50,150 nucleotides of DNA from Atopobiaceae bacterium (GCA_017533825.1 JAFWIE010000142.1:1-50150), one strand, 5' to 3'; shown: positions 25,459-37,355, numbered from the stretch's first letter. A program made the numbers and translations. Notes: generated from the sequence alone by a model not told the origin.

Positions 25459-26217
25459 ATGCCAGACTTGGGTTTCGTGGACAAGACGTCGTTCGGCGAC
25501 GTGTGCCTTGATGACATGGGCATAGTCGTCGAGCGCGTGCATGACGAGATAGAAGGCGTCAGGGACAACCTCGAGGAGTTTGCGGGCAGGGACGGCTCGC
25601 TGTACAGGACCATGACCATATCGGAGCGGACCATAACGTTGGAGTGTCGCGCGTTCGAGAAAGACTGGCGCGGCTTCGACACACTGGTTGACGACCTCAT
25701 GTCGGAGTTCACGAAGTCAAGGGACGAACGAGAGCTTCATTTGAGGACGAGACACGGCGAGCACTACCTCGCGCACTTCTCCGGATACTCGGAGGGCGAC
25801 AGGGTCGGAGGCTCCGGCATAGGCGGGTTCACGCTCACGTTCACGGCATCCGACCCGTATCGCTACGCGGACGACGAGTCGTCGACGCCAATACTCAACG
25901 TGAACACGCCGTTCACGGTCGGAGGCACGGCACCAGTGAAGGTCGTCATCGAATCGTCGTCAGCTCGAGTGAGCACGGCGAACGACCAATGGGGAGTGAG
26001 GTTCGACGACGGCGACTTCACGCACGTCGTAATGCCGACATCGTCGCAGAGCACGGTGAGGATCGACTCCGCCAACAGGGCGGTGACGATAAACGACGAG
26101 TCGTCGATGATAACGCTCGACTCGAACTGGATGGAGCTTGAGCCGGGAAGCCACGTCGCAAGGGTCGACCTTGGCTTTGGCAGCGTCACGCTGAGATGGC
26201 GCAATAGGAGCATATGA
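25459..26217 (+). CDS. distal tail protein (Dit-like)
   Basis: A 252-aa protein directly after the tape measure, the standard place for Dit, which forms the hexameric hub at the tail tip. The N-terminal half fits the family (FGDVCLDDMGIVVERVHDEI, RTMTISERTITLECRAFE, TLVDDLMSEF, ELHLRTRHGEHYLAHFSGYS, GFTLTFTASDPYRYAD). The C-terminal half is beta-rich, matching the galectin-like second domain (GTAPVKVVIESSSARVS, IDSANRAVTINDESSMITLD). Its stop overlaps the next start. Confidence 0.82.
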   Translation: MPDLGFVDKTSFGDVCLDDMGIVVERVHDEIEGVRDNLEEFAGRDGSLYRTMTISERTITLECRAFEKDWRGFDTLVDDLMSEFTKSRDERELHLRTRHGEHYLAHFSGYSEGDRVGGSGIGGFTLTFTASDPYRYADDESSTPILNVNTPFTVGGTAPVKVVIESSSARVSTANDQWGVRFDDGDFTHVVMPTSSQSTVRIDSANRAVTINDESSMITLDSNWMELEPGSHVARVDLGFGSVTLRWRNRSI

Positions 26218-28262
26218 TGTCGTATCCCACTAACAGGGTGATACTGTATGACAGGCAGTGCAACCCGATCGGAGACTTGTCTGAGTCGGAGATTCTCGGC
26301 AGGGTCAGACACGAGGAGATAAACGGCGAGCACACGTTGACGCTCACCACGACGAGGATACTCGCCGTCGGCATGCGAATACTCACGATAGACGGCACCG
26401 GACATTGGCACGAATGGGTCGTCGACGAGCCGGACGAGGAGCACGCCGCAGGGAACGTCCCTATAGGGACGTACAAGGCGATGTGGTCCGTACAGTACGA
26501 CCTCACGACCACTCCAGGAGGCATCATATGGGCCGCGTCCGAGGAGGGCACCAACGACCCCATCACTGCGCAAGAGGCGTTCTCCATGGTGATGAGGGAC
26601 TCGGACCTATGGGACGCCGGGACGTGCGACGTGACGACCACGGGGGGCGCGTCCCTGTTCGACGACAGCATTTGGGCATACCTCGGCACCATCGTCGAGA
26701 TATGGGGAGGAGAGGTCGACGCGACGATAGAGGTTGACGAGGCGGGAGTGATATCACGCAGCGTCTCACTCCTCTCGCACGTTGGCGACACGTCAGTCAA
26801 GAGACGCTTCGACTGGACCTATGACCTCACGGAGATACGCAGGACGCCCGATCCCGGCCCATACTACTGCCGCGTGATACCGCGTGGCGGCAACGAGGGA
26901 ACCGACTCCGACGGAGTGAAGTACTCTGACAGGTGCGGCATAGACGGATGGTCGAAGAGCGACGTCCGATGGAAGGTAATCGGCATACCGTCGAACCCCC
27001 ATGTCGAACTCGTGACCATAGACGACCTATGGGGCTACGGCTACGTCCTAGAGACGACCGACGACCCTGCGACGACGTCCGAATTCGGCACGTTGCAGGT
27101 GGGCGACGTCATCGCGGACCCATATGGCGTGTCATGGATACAGGACAACGAGTCTGCCGCGCTGTTCAAGGTGAAGATGCCTGACGGCAGGTGGTTCTTC
27201 CCGACCAAGGTCGTCAAGTACAGCCTTGACACCGCAGGCGACGACGAGGAGCTCTATTACAAGGCGCTTGGCGAGCTTCACGACCACACGCGACCGAACG
27301 TCACGTACGAGGCCAGCGTCATACAGCTTCAGCAGGCTGGCATGGACGTGGGCGGACTGTCGCTGGGCGACGAGGTCCAGTGCGTCGACTACGGGTTCGG
27401 GCCGGACGGCATACGCGTCGAGGGAAGGGTCGTCGGCATCGAGGTCAACGAGCTCGACCCGTCCGACACGACCGTGACGATAGGCCAGTTCCAAAGGACG
27501 CTCGCGGACGACTTCAAGGTGCTCAACAACGACGTCGGCAGCGTCACGAAGAGGGTCGACAGTATAGAGGGCGGCGGCACGTCATCATACGTGAACAGGC
27601 TCATAGAGAGGCTCAACGCCGAGATAAACGCGACTGGCGGCTACACGTACATCGTCCCCGGACACGGCATCGTCGTGTATGACAGGTCCGTGTCAGACCC
27701 CTTGGTGGGGTCGGAGGCCGACTCCGTCGTGCAGATAGTCGGCGGCTCGATAAGGATAGCGAACACCAAGGACCCGAGCTTCTCCGGGATAGGCGACTGG
27801 GAGTGGCGCACCGTCATGGAGTCCGGCCACATAGTCGCGGACGCCATCACCGCAGTCAAGGTGACGTCAGGATCAATCACCGACGCCAGCGGCAACACGT
27901 ACTGGGACCTCGACACGGGAGTGCTTCACATATCGTCCCTCTCGTCAATAGGCGAGTACGAGAAGAGCCTTGGCGAGCTGGTCGACAACGTCGACACCGC
28001 ACTCGAGTCATTGTCATACCTGCGCTACGCCAACGGCGAGCTGGTGCTCGGGGTCGAGGGGTCCTCGATACAGAACGTCATGACGAACGACAGGCAGGCG
28101 TTCCGAATGGACGGCACCGACGTCGCGTACTTCGGACTCAATGACGAGTCCATATGGGAGCTGTACGTGAGCACGGCGACGATTCTCAACATGCTCAAGT
28201 TCGGGAAGTTCGCATGGATAGCAAGGCAGAACGGCAACATGACGCTCAAGTGGATAGGATAG
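26217..28262 (+). CDS. tail tip/endopeptidase-like tail protein (Tal)
   Basis: A 681-aa protein of the gp18-like prophage tail (Tal) type, which attaches to Dit and forms the tip or fibre base. The N-terminal half (NRVILYDRQCNPIGDLSESE, HEEINGEHTLTLTTTRIL, HWHEWVVDEPDEEHAAGNVP) is characteristic. The middle has VDATIEVDEAGVISRSVSLL and KRRFDWTYDLTEIRRT. The C-terminal half has coiled-coil and beta segments (DFKVLNNDVGSVTKRVDSIE, VTSGSITDASGNTYWDLDTG). ATG 26217 is better spaced from AGGAG than ATG 26214. No catalytic peptidase motif was identified, so an enzymatic role is not claimed. Confidence 0.8.
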   Translation: MSYPTNRVILYDRQCNPIGDLSESEILGRVRHEEINGEHTLTLTTTRILAVGMRILTIDGTGHWHEWVVDEPDEEHAAGNVPIGTYKAMWSVQYDLTTTPGGIIWAASEEGTNDPITAQEAFSMVMRDSDLWDAGTCDVTTTGGASLFDDSIWAYLGTIVEIWGGEVDATIEVDEAGVISRSVSLLSHVGDTSVKRRFDWTYDLTEIRRTPDPGPYYCRVIPRGGNEGTDSDGVKYSDRCGIDGWSKSDVRWKVIGIPSNPHVELVTIDDLWGYGYVLETTDDPATTSEFGTLQVGDVIADPYGVSWIQDNESAALFKVKMPDGRWFFPTKVVKYSLDTAGDDEELYYKALGELHDHTRPNVTYEASVIQLQQAGMDVGGLSLGDEVQCVDYGFGPDGIRVEGRVVGIEVNELDPSDTTVTIGQFQRTLADDFKVLNNDVGSVTKRVDSIEGGGTSSYVNRLIERLNAEINATGGYTYIVPGHGIVVYDRSVSDPLVGSEADSVVQIVGGSIRIANTKDPSFSGIGDWEWRTVMESGHIVADAITAVKVTSGSITDASGNTYWDLDTGVLHISSLSSIGEYEKSLGELVDNVDTALESLSYLRYANGELVLGVEGSSIQNVMTNDRQAFRMDGTDVAYFGLNDESIWELYVSTATILNMLKFGKFAWIARQNGNMTLKWIG

Positions 28263-28266
28263 AACA

Positions 28267-30003
28267 ATGTCGCTTATCATGCTGGCACCTACGCCAAAGG
28301 GATTGCGTGGTGAGTGTATCAGCGAGTTCCGGGTGGACTATGAAACGGTGACATCTGACACCTACCATCATCTGGACGTCAACTACGTCTATGCGTGGTT
28401 TGACCCAAATCCGTCATATGTCGAGAACGCCCACGTTGAATTCACCATTCAGTATGGCGGTACCACACTCGTGGACACCACAATCCAGCTGTCCTTCAGT
28501 AGCGGAGTTATCAAATATGGAATCAATAAGCGCCTGAGCACGCGACTGACGCATTCGACCCAGTCAAAGCGGCTTGTCGTGACGATACGCAAGGTGACCT
28601 ATGGTTCTGGTGGAACGACAGGAGGTAGTAGTGGCAGCGCGACAATATCGATACCGGCGAAAACGTCCTACCAAGTCACATATGACAAGCATGCAGGGTC
28701 AGACAGCTGCACAGGCATTCCGTCGGCGCAGACGAAGTGGTACGGAGAGTCCTTAACCCTAAGCTCATCGAAGCCGACTCGCAAGAACTACGTGTTCGTG
28801 CGTTGGAACACAAGCGTACTCAACGATGGCACTGCGTATAACCCGGGTGCCACATACAGCAACAATGCTGCTTTGGGGCTATATGCCATATGGAACGCAT
28901 ATATCACATATGACGCAAATGGCGGCACCGGCGCACCCCCAACACAAATAAAGCAGTATGACAAGACTCTAACATTGCAGAGCCAGAAGCCGACGAGGTC
29001 TGGATATACGTTCTTGAGGTGGAATACCAAGAAGGACGGAACCGGAATGGCGTACTTGGCGGGCAGTAACTATAACTTCAACATAGCCACGACACTGTAT
29101 GCGGAATGGAAGAAAGTCCATTCCGCACCCACCATTCCAAGCATGACATGCGTGAGGTGGCAGAACAACAAGGCTGATGACAGCGGCACTCAGTGCAAGG
29201 TCGACATACGATGGTCAATTGACACGTCTGTCGTGTCGTCGGCACAGCTTCGATCGATAACGGGAACCATATCACCGAGCGTCAATGGGTCATCGACGTT
29301 CTCGTTCAATGTGACTCAGACATCAAGCAGTGCGGGAACCGCGACCGCAACCATTTCGGGATGTGACACGGATACCCAATACCTGATAACGGCCACGGTT
29401 ACGGACAACCAGAAGAATAGCAACAACGTCTACTACTCCACGTCAAAGTCCGACATATTGACAAGGGCCAGCTTCGTGCTCGACTTCAAGGCTGGCGGCA
29501 AGGCCATCGGCATAGGCTCCGCCGCGCCGTCAAGCGGGCTTGAGATCGGTTGGCCGACACAGTTCGACAAGCCGGTTACGACATTGGATGGCGTCACGAT
29601 AGGCACGTCGCAAGACCCCAAGAACCTGACGGTCACTGGCACCATCACAGCACCGCAGTTCACAGTCAGGACCGTGACATCGGATTTGGCGACCGCTTAC
29701 GACGGGTGGACCATATCATCGCAGACCGCCACGATATACGGAAGAATCATATCCATAATGATAGCGGCGAAACCGACTAACACCATCGCAATAGACATGA
29801 CAAGCACGGCTCTGAACAACTCCTATCATGTTTGCACCATCCAGTCAGAATACGTCCCTTCCGACATCCAAGGGTTCGCAAACAAGCATGGCTTCGGGGA
29901 AATTGCTTCAGGCGGGTTTGTGAGCTTCACGCCCGCGCACACGATAGGTACCTCGAGCACGGTATACATCGCCGTGACGTACATACTACGCAAGAACGTA
30001 TAG
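28267..30003 (+). CDS. minor tail/fibre protein with two InlB-B repeats
   Basis: A 578-aa protein. An N-terminal beta domain (residues 1-125) is followed by two Listeria-Bacteroides (InlB B/Flg_new) repeats at about 135-285 (VTYDKHAGSDSCTGIPSAQ ... FVRWNT ... LYAIWNAYITYDANGGTGAP ... FLRWNTKKDGTG ... LYAEWK). Then come an Ig-like region and, near 395-420, ASFVLDFKAGGKAIGIGSAA, the signature of siphophage DUF859-like tail proteins. The C-terminus is a small beta domain. It is probably an adsorption protein mounted on the tail tip. Codon use is visibly less GC-biased than in the tail genes before it, suggesting acquisition as a fibre module. A weak AGGA lies before ATG 28267. Confidence 0.75.
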   Translation: MSLIMLAPTPKGLRGECISEFRVDYETVTSDTYHHLDVNYVYAWFDPNPSYVENAHVEFTIQYGGTTLVDTTIQLSFSSGVIKYGINKRLSTRLTHSTQSKRLVVTIRKVTYGSGGTTGGSSGSATISIPAKTSYQVTYDKHAGSDSCTGIPSAQTKWYGESLTLSSSKPTRKNYVFVRWNTSVLNDGTAYNPGATYSNNAALGLYAIWNAYITYDANGGTGAPPTQIKQYDKTLTLQSQKPTRSGYTFLRWNTKKDGTGMAYLAGSNYNFNIATTLYAEWKKVHSAPTIPSMTCVRWQNNKADDSGTQCKVDIRWSIDTSVVSSAQLRSITGTISPSVNGSSTFSFNVTQTSSSAGTATATISGCDTDTQYLITATVTDNQKNSNNVYYSTSKSDILTRASFVLDFKAGGKAIGIGSAAPSSGLEIGWPTQFDKPVTTLDGVTIGTSQDPKNLTVTGTITAPQFTVRTVTSDLATAYDGWTISSQTATIYGRIISIMIAAKPTNTIAIDMTSTALNNSYHVCTIQSEYVPSDIQGFANKHGFGEIASGGFVSFTPAHTIGTSSTVYIAVTYILRKNV

Positions 30004-30046
30004 GCAATCGCGCGACACCATCACGACACGAAGGGAGTCTCAGGCA

Positions 30047-30376
30047 ATGAGACGATACACGACCCCTGCCCTGACGCTCAGGATACACGGCATAAGGCTC
30101 AGCCAGAGCGACCGCATATGGGTGTCAATACGGCAGAAGAGGAAGTACGACTACGTGGGGCCAGACATCGAGATAAGCAACGCGACGATGACCGCCACGA
30201 CCGACACCACCACCGTGTCGTTCAGGCTCACGCAGCAGCAGACGGCGTCGCTTGAGGAAGGCGACGCGATGATACAGGTGAACTGGATGACGTCGAGCGG
30301 CGAGCGCGGTGCCACGAAGCGCACGCCGTTCAAGGTGACGGGGAACTTCATCGAGGAGGTGCTGAGCTATGCCTAA
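30047..30376 (+). CDS. small beta-rich fibre-base protein
   Basis: A 109-aa protein ([60 protein letters not shown]). It overlaps the giant fibre gene by 8 bp, and its promoter-proximal place and size fit a connector between the tail tip and a fibre. An AAGGGAG ribosome binding site lies upstream. I know of no experimentally defined role. Confidence 0.65.
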   Translation: MRRYTTPALTLRIHGIRLSQSDRIWVSIRQKRKYDYVGPDIEISNATMTATTDTTTVSFRLTQQQTASLEEGDAMIQVNWMTSSGERGATKRTPFKVTGNFIEEVLSYA

Positions 30377-33300
30377 CGACGTCGAGCTGTTCATTGACTC
30401 GAACGACGCAGTCACCCTCTCCGTCGAGGGCGACGAGAACGTGTCGTTGTCAGTCGATGACGGGTTCGTCGCGGCAGACGGGTCGGTCACTCCCGAGAAG
30501 ATAGCAGAAGGAGCGGTGACGACGTCGAAGATCGCCGATGGTGCCGTGACGACGCCGAAGATCGCCGACGCAGCAGTGACGAATCGCAAGATCGCCAATG
30601 GCGTCGTCACCGACGACAAGCTTGACCCCGAGGGGCTGATGGCGAGGGTCAACAGGCTGAGCATAAAGGTCGATGGGATACAGGCGGAGATCGACCCGGA
30701 CGACCTCGGGCTCGAGCAGGACCCCGACACGTTCTACGTGTATCCGACGTACAAGGGCATCAGGTCGGAGAACGGCATACCCCTCGCATCGAGCGGCGGC
30801 GGTGGTGGCCCCGCGACCGACGCCGTCATGACGGCCACGAACACGACCGGATGGATATCGACCACGCTCCCAGAGGGTGCCGAGTGCGTCGTGTCGCTCA
30901 CGTGGTCGTCTCTCGAGAACGGCACCCCGACCGGTGACGGCTCGATCACGCTCTCCGTCAACGGGGTCGTGAAGGTGAACCGCACCGTGCATCAGGGCGC
31001 GTTGTCGTTCGACGTGTCCGAGTACCTCACGACCGGGTCGAACTCCATTCGCGTGAGGGTCGCGGACGCATACGGACAGGTGAAGGTGTTCATCCTCACC
31101 GCCGTCGTGACGAGCATCTACGTCGCAAGCTCGTTCGACACGTCGTCTCCGTTCGTCGCCGGACAGAGGATAGCGTACACGTACACTCCCGTCGGTGCGT
31201 ACGAGAAGACGGTGTACTTCGTGGTCGACGGGGAGATCGACAACATCGCGACCGTGTCGACGTCGGGCAGGCAGCAGATGCAGAGCCTCAGGCCGATGTC
31301 GCACGGCGCTCACACGCTGCTCGTGTACTTCACGTGCGAGATAAACGGGCAGACGATACGCTCGAACGAGCTGTACCACTCGCTGGTGGTCGTCGATGCG
31401 AATGCCGACGACCCGATCATCGCCACGTCGTTCAGGCGCACGAGCGCGACGAAGTACGAGGCGCTGAGCATACCGTACACGGTGTACACGCCCCAGTCGT
31501 TCTCGTCGCAGGTCGTTCTGTCCGCGAACGGCAGGCAGGTGACGACGCTCACGGTCGACAGGTCCGAGCACGTGTGGACGTACAGATGCGACTCGGTCGG
31601 CAGTCTCACCCTCACTATAGCGAGTGGCGGCGAGTCCAAGGACATCACACTCGAGGTGGCAGAGTCAAGCATCGACGTGGAGGCGGAGACCGAGTTCCTC
31701 ACGTTGCATCTCACCAGCGAGGGCAGAAGCAACGACGAGGCCAACCCCGCGACGTGGGTTGACGAGGACAACCAGGTAGCGTCCCAGATGACCGGGTTCA
31801 ACTTCGTCAGCGACGGATGGATCGACGACGGCGACGGCGGCACCATGCTTCGCGTGTCGAACGACGCAAGGGTGACGATACCGTACATGCCGTTCGCGTC
31901 AGACATAAGGACGACGGGCAAGACCATAGAGGTCGACTTCACCACCCATGACGTGCTGAACTACGACGCCGTCATAATGAGCTGCATGAGCGGCGGCAGG
32001 GGATTCTCCCTCACCGCACAGAGGGCGACGCTGTCGTCGGAGCAGTCGACCATCACGACGCAGTACAAGGAAGACGAGCACGTGCGCATATCGTTCGTGT
32101 GCGACAAGCGCAACGAGGACAGGCTGCTGTACGTGTACATCAACGGCATCATGTCCGGCGCGGTGCAATACCCGCTCGACGACGACTTCGCCCAGCAGAG
32201 CCCCGTGGGCATATCGATCGGCAGCAGCGAGTGCGCGGTGGACATATACTGCATCCGCATGTACGACAACAACCTCAACCGCTACCAGATAGTCGACAAC
32301 TGGGTGGCCGACACACAGAACGTCGACGAGATGCTGTACCGTTACGAGCACAACGACATCTACGACGAGTACGGCACCGTCGTGATAGGCAACCTTCCGA
32401 CGGACCTCCCGTACATGGTGATAGAGGCCGCCGAGCTCCCGCAGTACAAGGGAGACAAGAAGACGGTATCGGGAAGGTTCGTCGACCAAGAGGACCCATC
32501 GAGGAGCTTCACGTTCACCGGGTGCCAGATAAACGTGCAAGGCACGTCGTCTGCCACATACGTCCGCAAGAACTTCGACATGCAGTTCAAGAACGGGTTC
32601 GAGATGACGTCCTCGAACGAGCATGCCGACAACTTCACGCTCGCGAGCGGCATCATGCCGTTCAACAGGTTCGTGCTCAAGGCCGACGTCGCGTCGAGCG
32701 AGGGTGCGAACAACGTCGAGCTGGTGAAGCTGTTCTGCGACGCGTCTCCGTACAAGAGGCCCGAGGAGCTTGCCGACGAGCGCGTGAGGAAGGGCATCTA
32801 CGGGTTCCCCATCGCGCTGTTCTGGTATGACACGAACACGAGCGAGACCAAGTTCTACGGCAAGATGAACATGAACCTCCCCAAGAGGGCACCAGGGCCG
32901 TATGGGTATTCGGGAGACATGGAGTCGTGGGAGTTCCAGAACAACACGTCGAACCTCATGCTGTTCCTCACCGACTACTTCGACGAGACGATGTACACCG
33001 ACCCGTCGACAGGCGACACCAAGGAGCTCTGGCGCTACGACTACGAGGCGAGGTTCCCGTCTGACGAGTGGACCGACTACTCGAAGCTTCAGGAGCTACA
33101 GTCGTTCGTGTACTCCACGTACCGCGCCAACGCAACCGGCGACACGCTCGCGTCACCGTACACCGACGTTGACGGCAACGTGCACACGGTTGACGATGCG
33201 GCCTACAGGCTCGCGAAGTTCAGGACCGAGTTCGGTCGATACGCCGAGGTCCAGTCGTTCATCTTCTACTACATCTTCACCGAGCTGTTCCTCATGGTTG

Positions 33301-36161
33301 ACAGCCGCGCGAAGAACCTGTTCATAGGATTCTCCGGCGGCAACGCGACCGGACTCGAGGTGATAGACCGCAAGGCCGTCGCGGAGCCGTACGACATGGA
33401 CACGGCCATCGGCAACAACAACGAGGGCACGCTCGCGTTCTCGTACAACCTCGAGGACACCGACCACCTGCAAGGCGGGGCGAACGTGTTCAACGGACAG
33501 AACTCGGTGTTGTGGAACAACGTGCGCGACGCGTTCCCGACCGAGATAGTGCAGATGTACCAGCAACTTCGCTCGCAGGGCATCCTTGCGTATCAGGTGA
33601 TAGAGCAGAGGTTCGAGGACCATCAGGCCAAGTGGCCCGAGGCGCTGTTCAACGAGGACTCCACGTTCAAGTACATCGACCCGCTCGTGAGCCCCGACGC
33701 TGGCAAGGAGCCCACTGCGGTGTATCTGCCCATGATGCAGGGAAGCAAGGCCGAGCAGCGCAAATGGTGGCTCTTCAACAGGTTCAAGTACATGGACTCC
33801 CGTTGGAACGCTGGCGACGCGCTGTCACAGGTGATACAGCTCAGGGGATATGCCAAGGCGGACATCACCGTCACGCCATATGCCGACATCTACCCCACGG
33901 TCAAGTACGGCAGCTACCTCGTGTCGCAGAGGGGCGAGCACGGAGTACCCACGACGCTCGCGTGCCCGCTCGACAGCGTGAACGACACCGAGATATACGT
34001 GTACAGCGCACCGCAGGTGGCGTCGGTGGGAGACCTCTCAGGACTGAAGGTGGGCTTTGCCGACTTCTCCCAAGCGACAAGGCTGCAAAGCATCGTCGTC
34101 GGCTCCGACGCACAGGGATACGAGAACCAAAACCTCACTTCCCTCCTCGTGGGAACCAACGCGCTGTTGCGCATTGTGGACGCGAGGAACTGCACGGCGC
34201 TCGCAGGCACCGTCGACCTCTTTGGCGCGGCGAACGTCGAGCACGTCTACCTCTCCGGCACGGCGCTGAACTCGGTGTCGCTGCCCGTGGGAGGAATCAT
34301 GAAGACGCTTGTGCTTCCTTCGACGATAACCAACCTCACGATACGAAACCAGTCGCAGCTCGCCAACTTCCAGATGGACGGCGGAGACTACTCGGGCATA
34401 ACGACGCTGCGCATCGAGAACTGCAACGCAGCCGTGCCGATGTTCGACATATTCGCTGACATGGCGCAGGGTAGCCGCGTGCGACTGATGGGATTCACCG
34501 TCACAGTCACGTCAACCACCGAGGCGGAGGACTTCCTCTCCGCGTTCGACGGCATGCGTGGGCTTGACGAGAGTGGCAACAACCTCGACAACGCGGTGCT
34601 CGTCGGTACCATCACCGGACTCGGGAGCATAACCGGAGCATGGCTCGCCAGCATGCTCGCCCAGTACCCCGGCATGACCTTCGTGTACGAGCACATCCAG
34701 TCACAGCTCTTCTACTTCGACTGGAACGGCACGACGCTGCTACACACCGACGACGTCATTGACGAGGGTGACGGCACGTGGGGCGGCACGTCCACGAGGG
34801 AGCCCGACACGTACCACACGTACACGTTCGTCGGATGGTCAAGGAGGAAGGACCAGTACGTCGCGGACGAGGATGCCACTCGCGGCGTGACCGCCGACAG
34901 AAACGTGTATGCGGCGTTCTCGCGTGCGACCAGGACATATACGGTCAGGTTCTACAACGGCACGACGCTCCTCGAGACACACACCGTCGAGGCTGGCGGC
35001 TCCGTGACGTACGAGGGCGATGTTCCCGTCGCGCCGGAGGGATACAGGTTCGGCGGCTGGACCGTCGACACGACGAACGTGCTTTCCGACATCGACGCCT
35101 ACGCGAGGTTCGTGGACATGCGCAACCCTGTCGTGCAGTTCGTCGAGGGATCGATGCGGTCGTACGAGAGCGACACCATCGACAAGGTAGTCGGTTACGG
35201 CTTCGCGTACAGGGAAGACCTCGAGTCGGTCGTGTTGTCGGCAACGGAGATAGGAAATCGCGCATTCGATAGCTGCAACAACCTAAAATCCATAGAGCTC
35301 ACAAGCACCAGTCCTATTTCAATTGGCAACCTGAGGTATGTTTACAGTCTTGAAAGTCTTGTGATACATAGCAACACAATGGTAACGTCATCAGGTGTCT
35401 TTGATTCTGATACATGCAACCTAAAACGTGGGGGCGGGGCCGTATTTGTTCCCAGTGCGTTGGTATCTGAGTACAAAAATAATGCATCTTGGAAAAGGTA
35501 TACCATATTCCCGATTGACAAGTACCCAACCGACGACTTCTCGACAATCAACGACTCTTGGGCCGAGATAAAGCAGGCTCTTTACGGCGGAACAGCAGGC
35601 TATGTGGTAGGTGACACAAAGAAAGTCGTTCGTAGCGATGGAAGTGTGACATACGCAAAACTTATCGCACTTGATTCAGATATGCTTGCCTCAGACAGGA
35701 CATCGCACGCGAAGTCGACTTGGATATTTGTTGACTGTCTGGACAGGATGCGGTTCGGTGACACGAATCAGTGGTCGCAATCCGATATCAGGACGTATCT
35801 CAATGGAGACTTTAAGTCAACGATTCCGTCTGACCTCTCGGAAGCCGTAAGTCCCGTACTGAAATACAGTCACAATGCGGACGGGACGGACGAGGAGACG
35901 GAGGATGCGTTTTGGGCGCCTTCGATGCGCGAGATGTACTCCAACGGGAGACACTACGAACATCAGATAAAAGAAGAAGTAGGAACGTCGTACGAATACT
36001 TCAGTGACTCACAGTCGCGTAGTTTTGGATTTAGATCGGGAACGACTGGTGATTGCTGGACACGCTCTGCGGACAACGGGAACTACGTCAGAAAAGCAGG
36101 CGGCAACTCTTCGGACGTTGCAACAACTACATGGCCCATCATTGCTGGCTTCTGCATATAG
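30369..36161 (+). CDS. 1930-aa multidomain tail fibre with CotH-like domain
   Basis: Order: short N-terminal anchor; repeats of AVTTxKIADG (about 37-90), typical of fibre stalks; Ig-like domains (150-430); a LamG/concanavalin-like domain (about 445-655); a CotH-kinase-like domain (about 673-1130) with [45 protein letters not shown] (Asp near 976) and [16 protein letters not shown] (Asp near 1008); leucine-rich-like repeats (about 1210-1380); InlB-B-like repeats (about 1450-1580); a BspA-type LRR ([20 protein letters not shown]); and a C-terminal DUF6273/C-type-lectin-like domain ending WPIIAGFCI. CotH proteins are atypical kinases, so catalysis is possible but unproven. From about 35.2 kb the DNA becomes more AT-rich, marking a recently exchanged receptor-binding tip. 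Confidence 0.8.
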   Translation: MPNDVELFIDSNDAVTLSVEGDENVSLSVDDGFVAADGSVTPEKIAEGAVTTSKIADGAVTTPKIADAAVTNRKIANGVVTDDKLDPEGLMARVNRLSIKVDGIQAEIDPDDLGLEQDPDTFYVYPTYKGIRSENGIPLASSGGGGGPATDAVMTATNTTGWISTTLPEGAECVVSLTWSSLENGTPTGDGSITLSVNGVVKVNRTVHQGALSFDVSEYLTTGSNSIRVRVADAYGQVKVFILTAVVTSIYVASSFDTSSPFVAGQRIAYTYTPVGAYEKTVYFVVDGEIDNIATVSTSGRQQMQSLRPMSHGAHTLLVYFTCEINGQTIRSNELYHSLVVVDANADDPIIATSFRRTSATKYEALSIPYTVYTPQSFSSQVVLSANGRQVTTLTVDRSEHVWTYRCDSVGSLTLTIASGGESKDITLEVAESSIDVEAETEFLTLHLTSEGRSNDEANPATWVDEDNQVASQMTGFNFVSDGWIDDGDGGTMLRVSNDARVTIPYMPFASDIRTTGKTIEVDFTTHDVLNYDAVIMSCMSGGRGFSLTAQRATLSSEQSTITTQYKEDEHVRISFVCDKRNEDRLLYVYINGIMSGAVQYPLDDDFAQQSPVGISIGSSECAVDIYCIRMYDNNLNRYQIVDNWVADTQNVDEMLYRYEHNDIYDEYGTVVIGNLPTDLPYMVIEAAELPQYKGDKKTVSGRFVDQEDPSRSFTFTGCQINVQGTSSATYVRKNFDMQFKNGFEMTSSNEHADNFTLASGIMPFNRFVLKADVASSEGANNVELVKLFCDASPYKRPEELADERVRKGIYGFPIALFWYDTNTSETKFYGKMNMNLPKRAPGPYGYSGDMESWEFQNNTSNLMLFLTDYFDETMYTDPSTGDTKELWRYDYEARFPSDEWTDYSKLQELQSFVYSTYRANATGDTLASPYTDVDGNVHTVDDAAYRLAKFRTEFGRYAEVQSFIFYYIFTELFLMVDSRAKNLFIGFSGGNATGLEVIDRKAVAEPYDMDTAIGNNNEGTLAFSYNLEDTDHLQGGANVFNGQNSVLWNNVRDAFPTEIVQMYQQLRSQGILAYQVIEQRFEDHQAKWPEALFNEDSTFKYIDPLVSPDAGKEPTAVYLPMMQGSKAEQRKWWLFNRFKYMDSRWNAGDALSQVIQLRGYAKADITVTPYADIYPTVKYGSYLVSQRGEHGVPTTLACPLDSVNDTEIYVYSAPQVASVGDLSGLKVGFADFSQATRLQSIVVGSDAQGYENQNLTSLLVGTNALLRIVDARNCTALAGTVDLFGAANVEHVYLSGTALNSVSLPVGGIMKTLVLPSTITNLTIRNQSQLANFQMDGGDYSGITTLRIENCNAAVPMFDIFADMAQGSRVRLMGFTVTVTSTTEAEDFLSAFDGMRGLDESGNNLDNAVLVGTITGLGSITGAWLASMLAQYPGMTFVYEHIQSQLFYFDWNGTTLLHTDDVIDEGDGTWGGTSTREPDTYHTYTFVGWSRRKDQYVADEDATRGVTADRNVYAAFSRATRTYTVRFYNGTTLLETHTVEAGGSVTYEGDVPVAPEGYRFGGWTVDTTNVLSDIDAYARFVDMRNPVVQFVEGSMRSYESDTIDKVVGYGFAYREDLESVVLSATEIGNRAFDSCNNLKSIELTSTSPISIGNLRYVYSLESLVIHSNTMVTSSGVFDSDTCNLKRGGGAVFVPSALVSEYKNNASWKRYTIFPIDKYPTDDFSTINDSWAEIKQALYGGTAGYVVGDTKKVVRSDGSVTYAKLIALDSDMLASDRTSHAKSTWIFVDCLDRMRFGDTNQWSQSDIRTYLNGDFKSTIPSDLSEAVSPVLKYSHNADGTDEETEDAFWAPSMREMYSNGRHYEHQIKEEVGTSYEYFSDSQSRSFGFRSGTTGDCWTRSADNGNYVRKAGGNSSDVATTTWPIIAGFCI

Positions 36162-36194
36162 AGTACAGCACGAACGTTCATAGCGGAGCACATT

Positions 36195-37355
36195 ATGGCA
36201 AACACAAGAGAACTGATAGGCGACGAGGCGACCATCAACGGGCTGCTTGAGGACACTCTCGAGACGTTCGAGGACGAAGACGTGACAGTCGTCGGTCGCT
36301 ACGCACTCGCATATCGCAAATCACTGACAACAGTAATCCTTCCATCGTGTACGGATTTCAGAGAATACTCGTTCTACGATTGCGAAAACTTACGCATGGT
36401 GCGTGTTGGGCCAATTGGCTCTAAGAGCTTTCGCTTCTATAGCACCTCAACGCCGTTTTGGGGATGCGGAAAGTTGCAACATATCATCATTGATTCGAAT
36501 GTGTTGTCGCAAGGCACAGTCAACTCTCTCAAAGGAACTCCAATCATCGCGGGCAACGGCGCAGTATACGTTCCGGAATCCAAGGTAGATTCATATAGGG
36601 CAGATAGTGTGTGGGGATGCCATGTCATTCTTCCGATGTCCGCTTATCCAGCGTCAAAGTTTGAGACGGTGACAGACACATGGGCAGAAATCGCCGCATC
36701 TTCGGCAGATGGAACGTATGACGAGAAGTACAAGGTCGGCGACATCAAATCGGTCGTCATAGCCGCAGACCCAGGCGAACCGTCTGACGAGGGAGGAACA
36801 TACAAGTTCGTCCTATGTGCAAAGAACACTGACGTCCTCGCATCTGACCGTAGCAAGACGGCTAATATGACGTGGGTCATGTTCAAAACGCCGTATCGCG
36901 TGCTACACCAAGTCGGAATGTACGATGAGTCGAGCGGCAGCTTTGTCGCATCGAGAAGCTGGGAGAAAAGCAATCTGAGGTCTGAGTTGGCGTCAGACGT
37001 TCTCCCGTTGCTTGAATCAGACGTAGCCAACAACATCAAGCCGGTCGTAAAGTACACATACGGATTTGACGACGACGGCAATGGCTCTGAAATGGAGACG
37101 ATTGACTCGTTATGGATTCCAAGTAGAAACGAAGTATGGGGCACATATAATAAAGAGTCACGCAGCACGCATTACGCGTGGTTTATTGACAAGAACAGGC
37201 GATGCTTGTATGACTATCTAGGCGCAAACAGTGTTGGTTGGATGCTCAGATCGTCCTTTTCCACAACCAAAGCAGAAACAGTATCCAGTAGCGGCTCCAA
37301 TAGTGACATGAACTACGTCGGCACCACCTATCCCGTCCTCGGCTTCTGCATCTAG
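36195..37355 (+). CDS. paralogue of fibre C-terminus: LRR plus lectin-like domain
   Basis: A 386-aa protein corresponding to the last about 430 residues of the preceding fibre. It starts with the BspA-LRR-like part (VVGRYALAYRKSLTTVILP; fibre [18 protein letters not shown]), then FVPxS-like VYVPESKVDSYR, a TWAEI linker, and a lectin-like domain ending TTYPVLGFCI (fibre [11 protein letters not shown]). Key shared words are MLASDR/VLASDR and [16 protein letters not shown]. It has no stalk or anchor, so it may be an attachment tip delivered in trans, a chaperone, or a spare cassette for recombination into the fibre. Base composition is AT-richer, like the fibre's own tip. It has its own ATG after GGAGCACATT. 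Confidence 0.75.
   Translation: MANTRELIGDEATINGLLEDTLETFEDEDVTVVGRYALAYRKSLTTVILPSCTDFREYSFYDCENLRMVRVGPIGSKSFRFYSTSTPFWGCGKLQHIIIDSNVLSQGTVNSLKGTPIIAGNGAVYVPESKVDSYRADSVWGCHVILPMSAYPASKFETVTDTWAEIAASSADGTYDEKYKVGDIKSVVIAADPGEPSDEGGTYKFVLCAKNTDVLASDRSKTANMTWVMFKTPYRVLHQVGMYDESSGSFVASRSWEKSNLRSELASDVLPLLESDVANNIKPVVKYTYGFDDDGNGSEMETIDSLWIPSRNEVWGTYNKESRSTHYAWFIDKNRRCLYDYLGANSVGWMLRSSFSTTKAETVSSSGSNSDMNYVGTTYPVLGFCI

Noticed and set aside
30369..37355. Second DGR variable repeat in the fibre tips
   Set aside because: Both tips end in a lectin-like domain, but neither contains DNA matching the template repeat.
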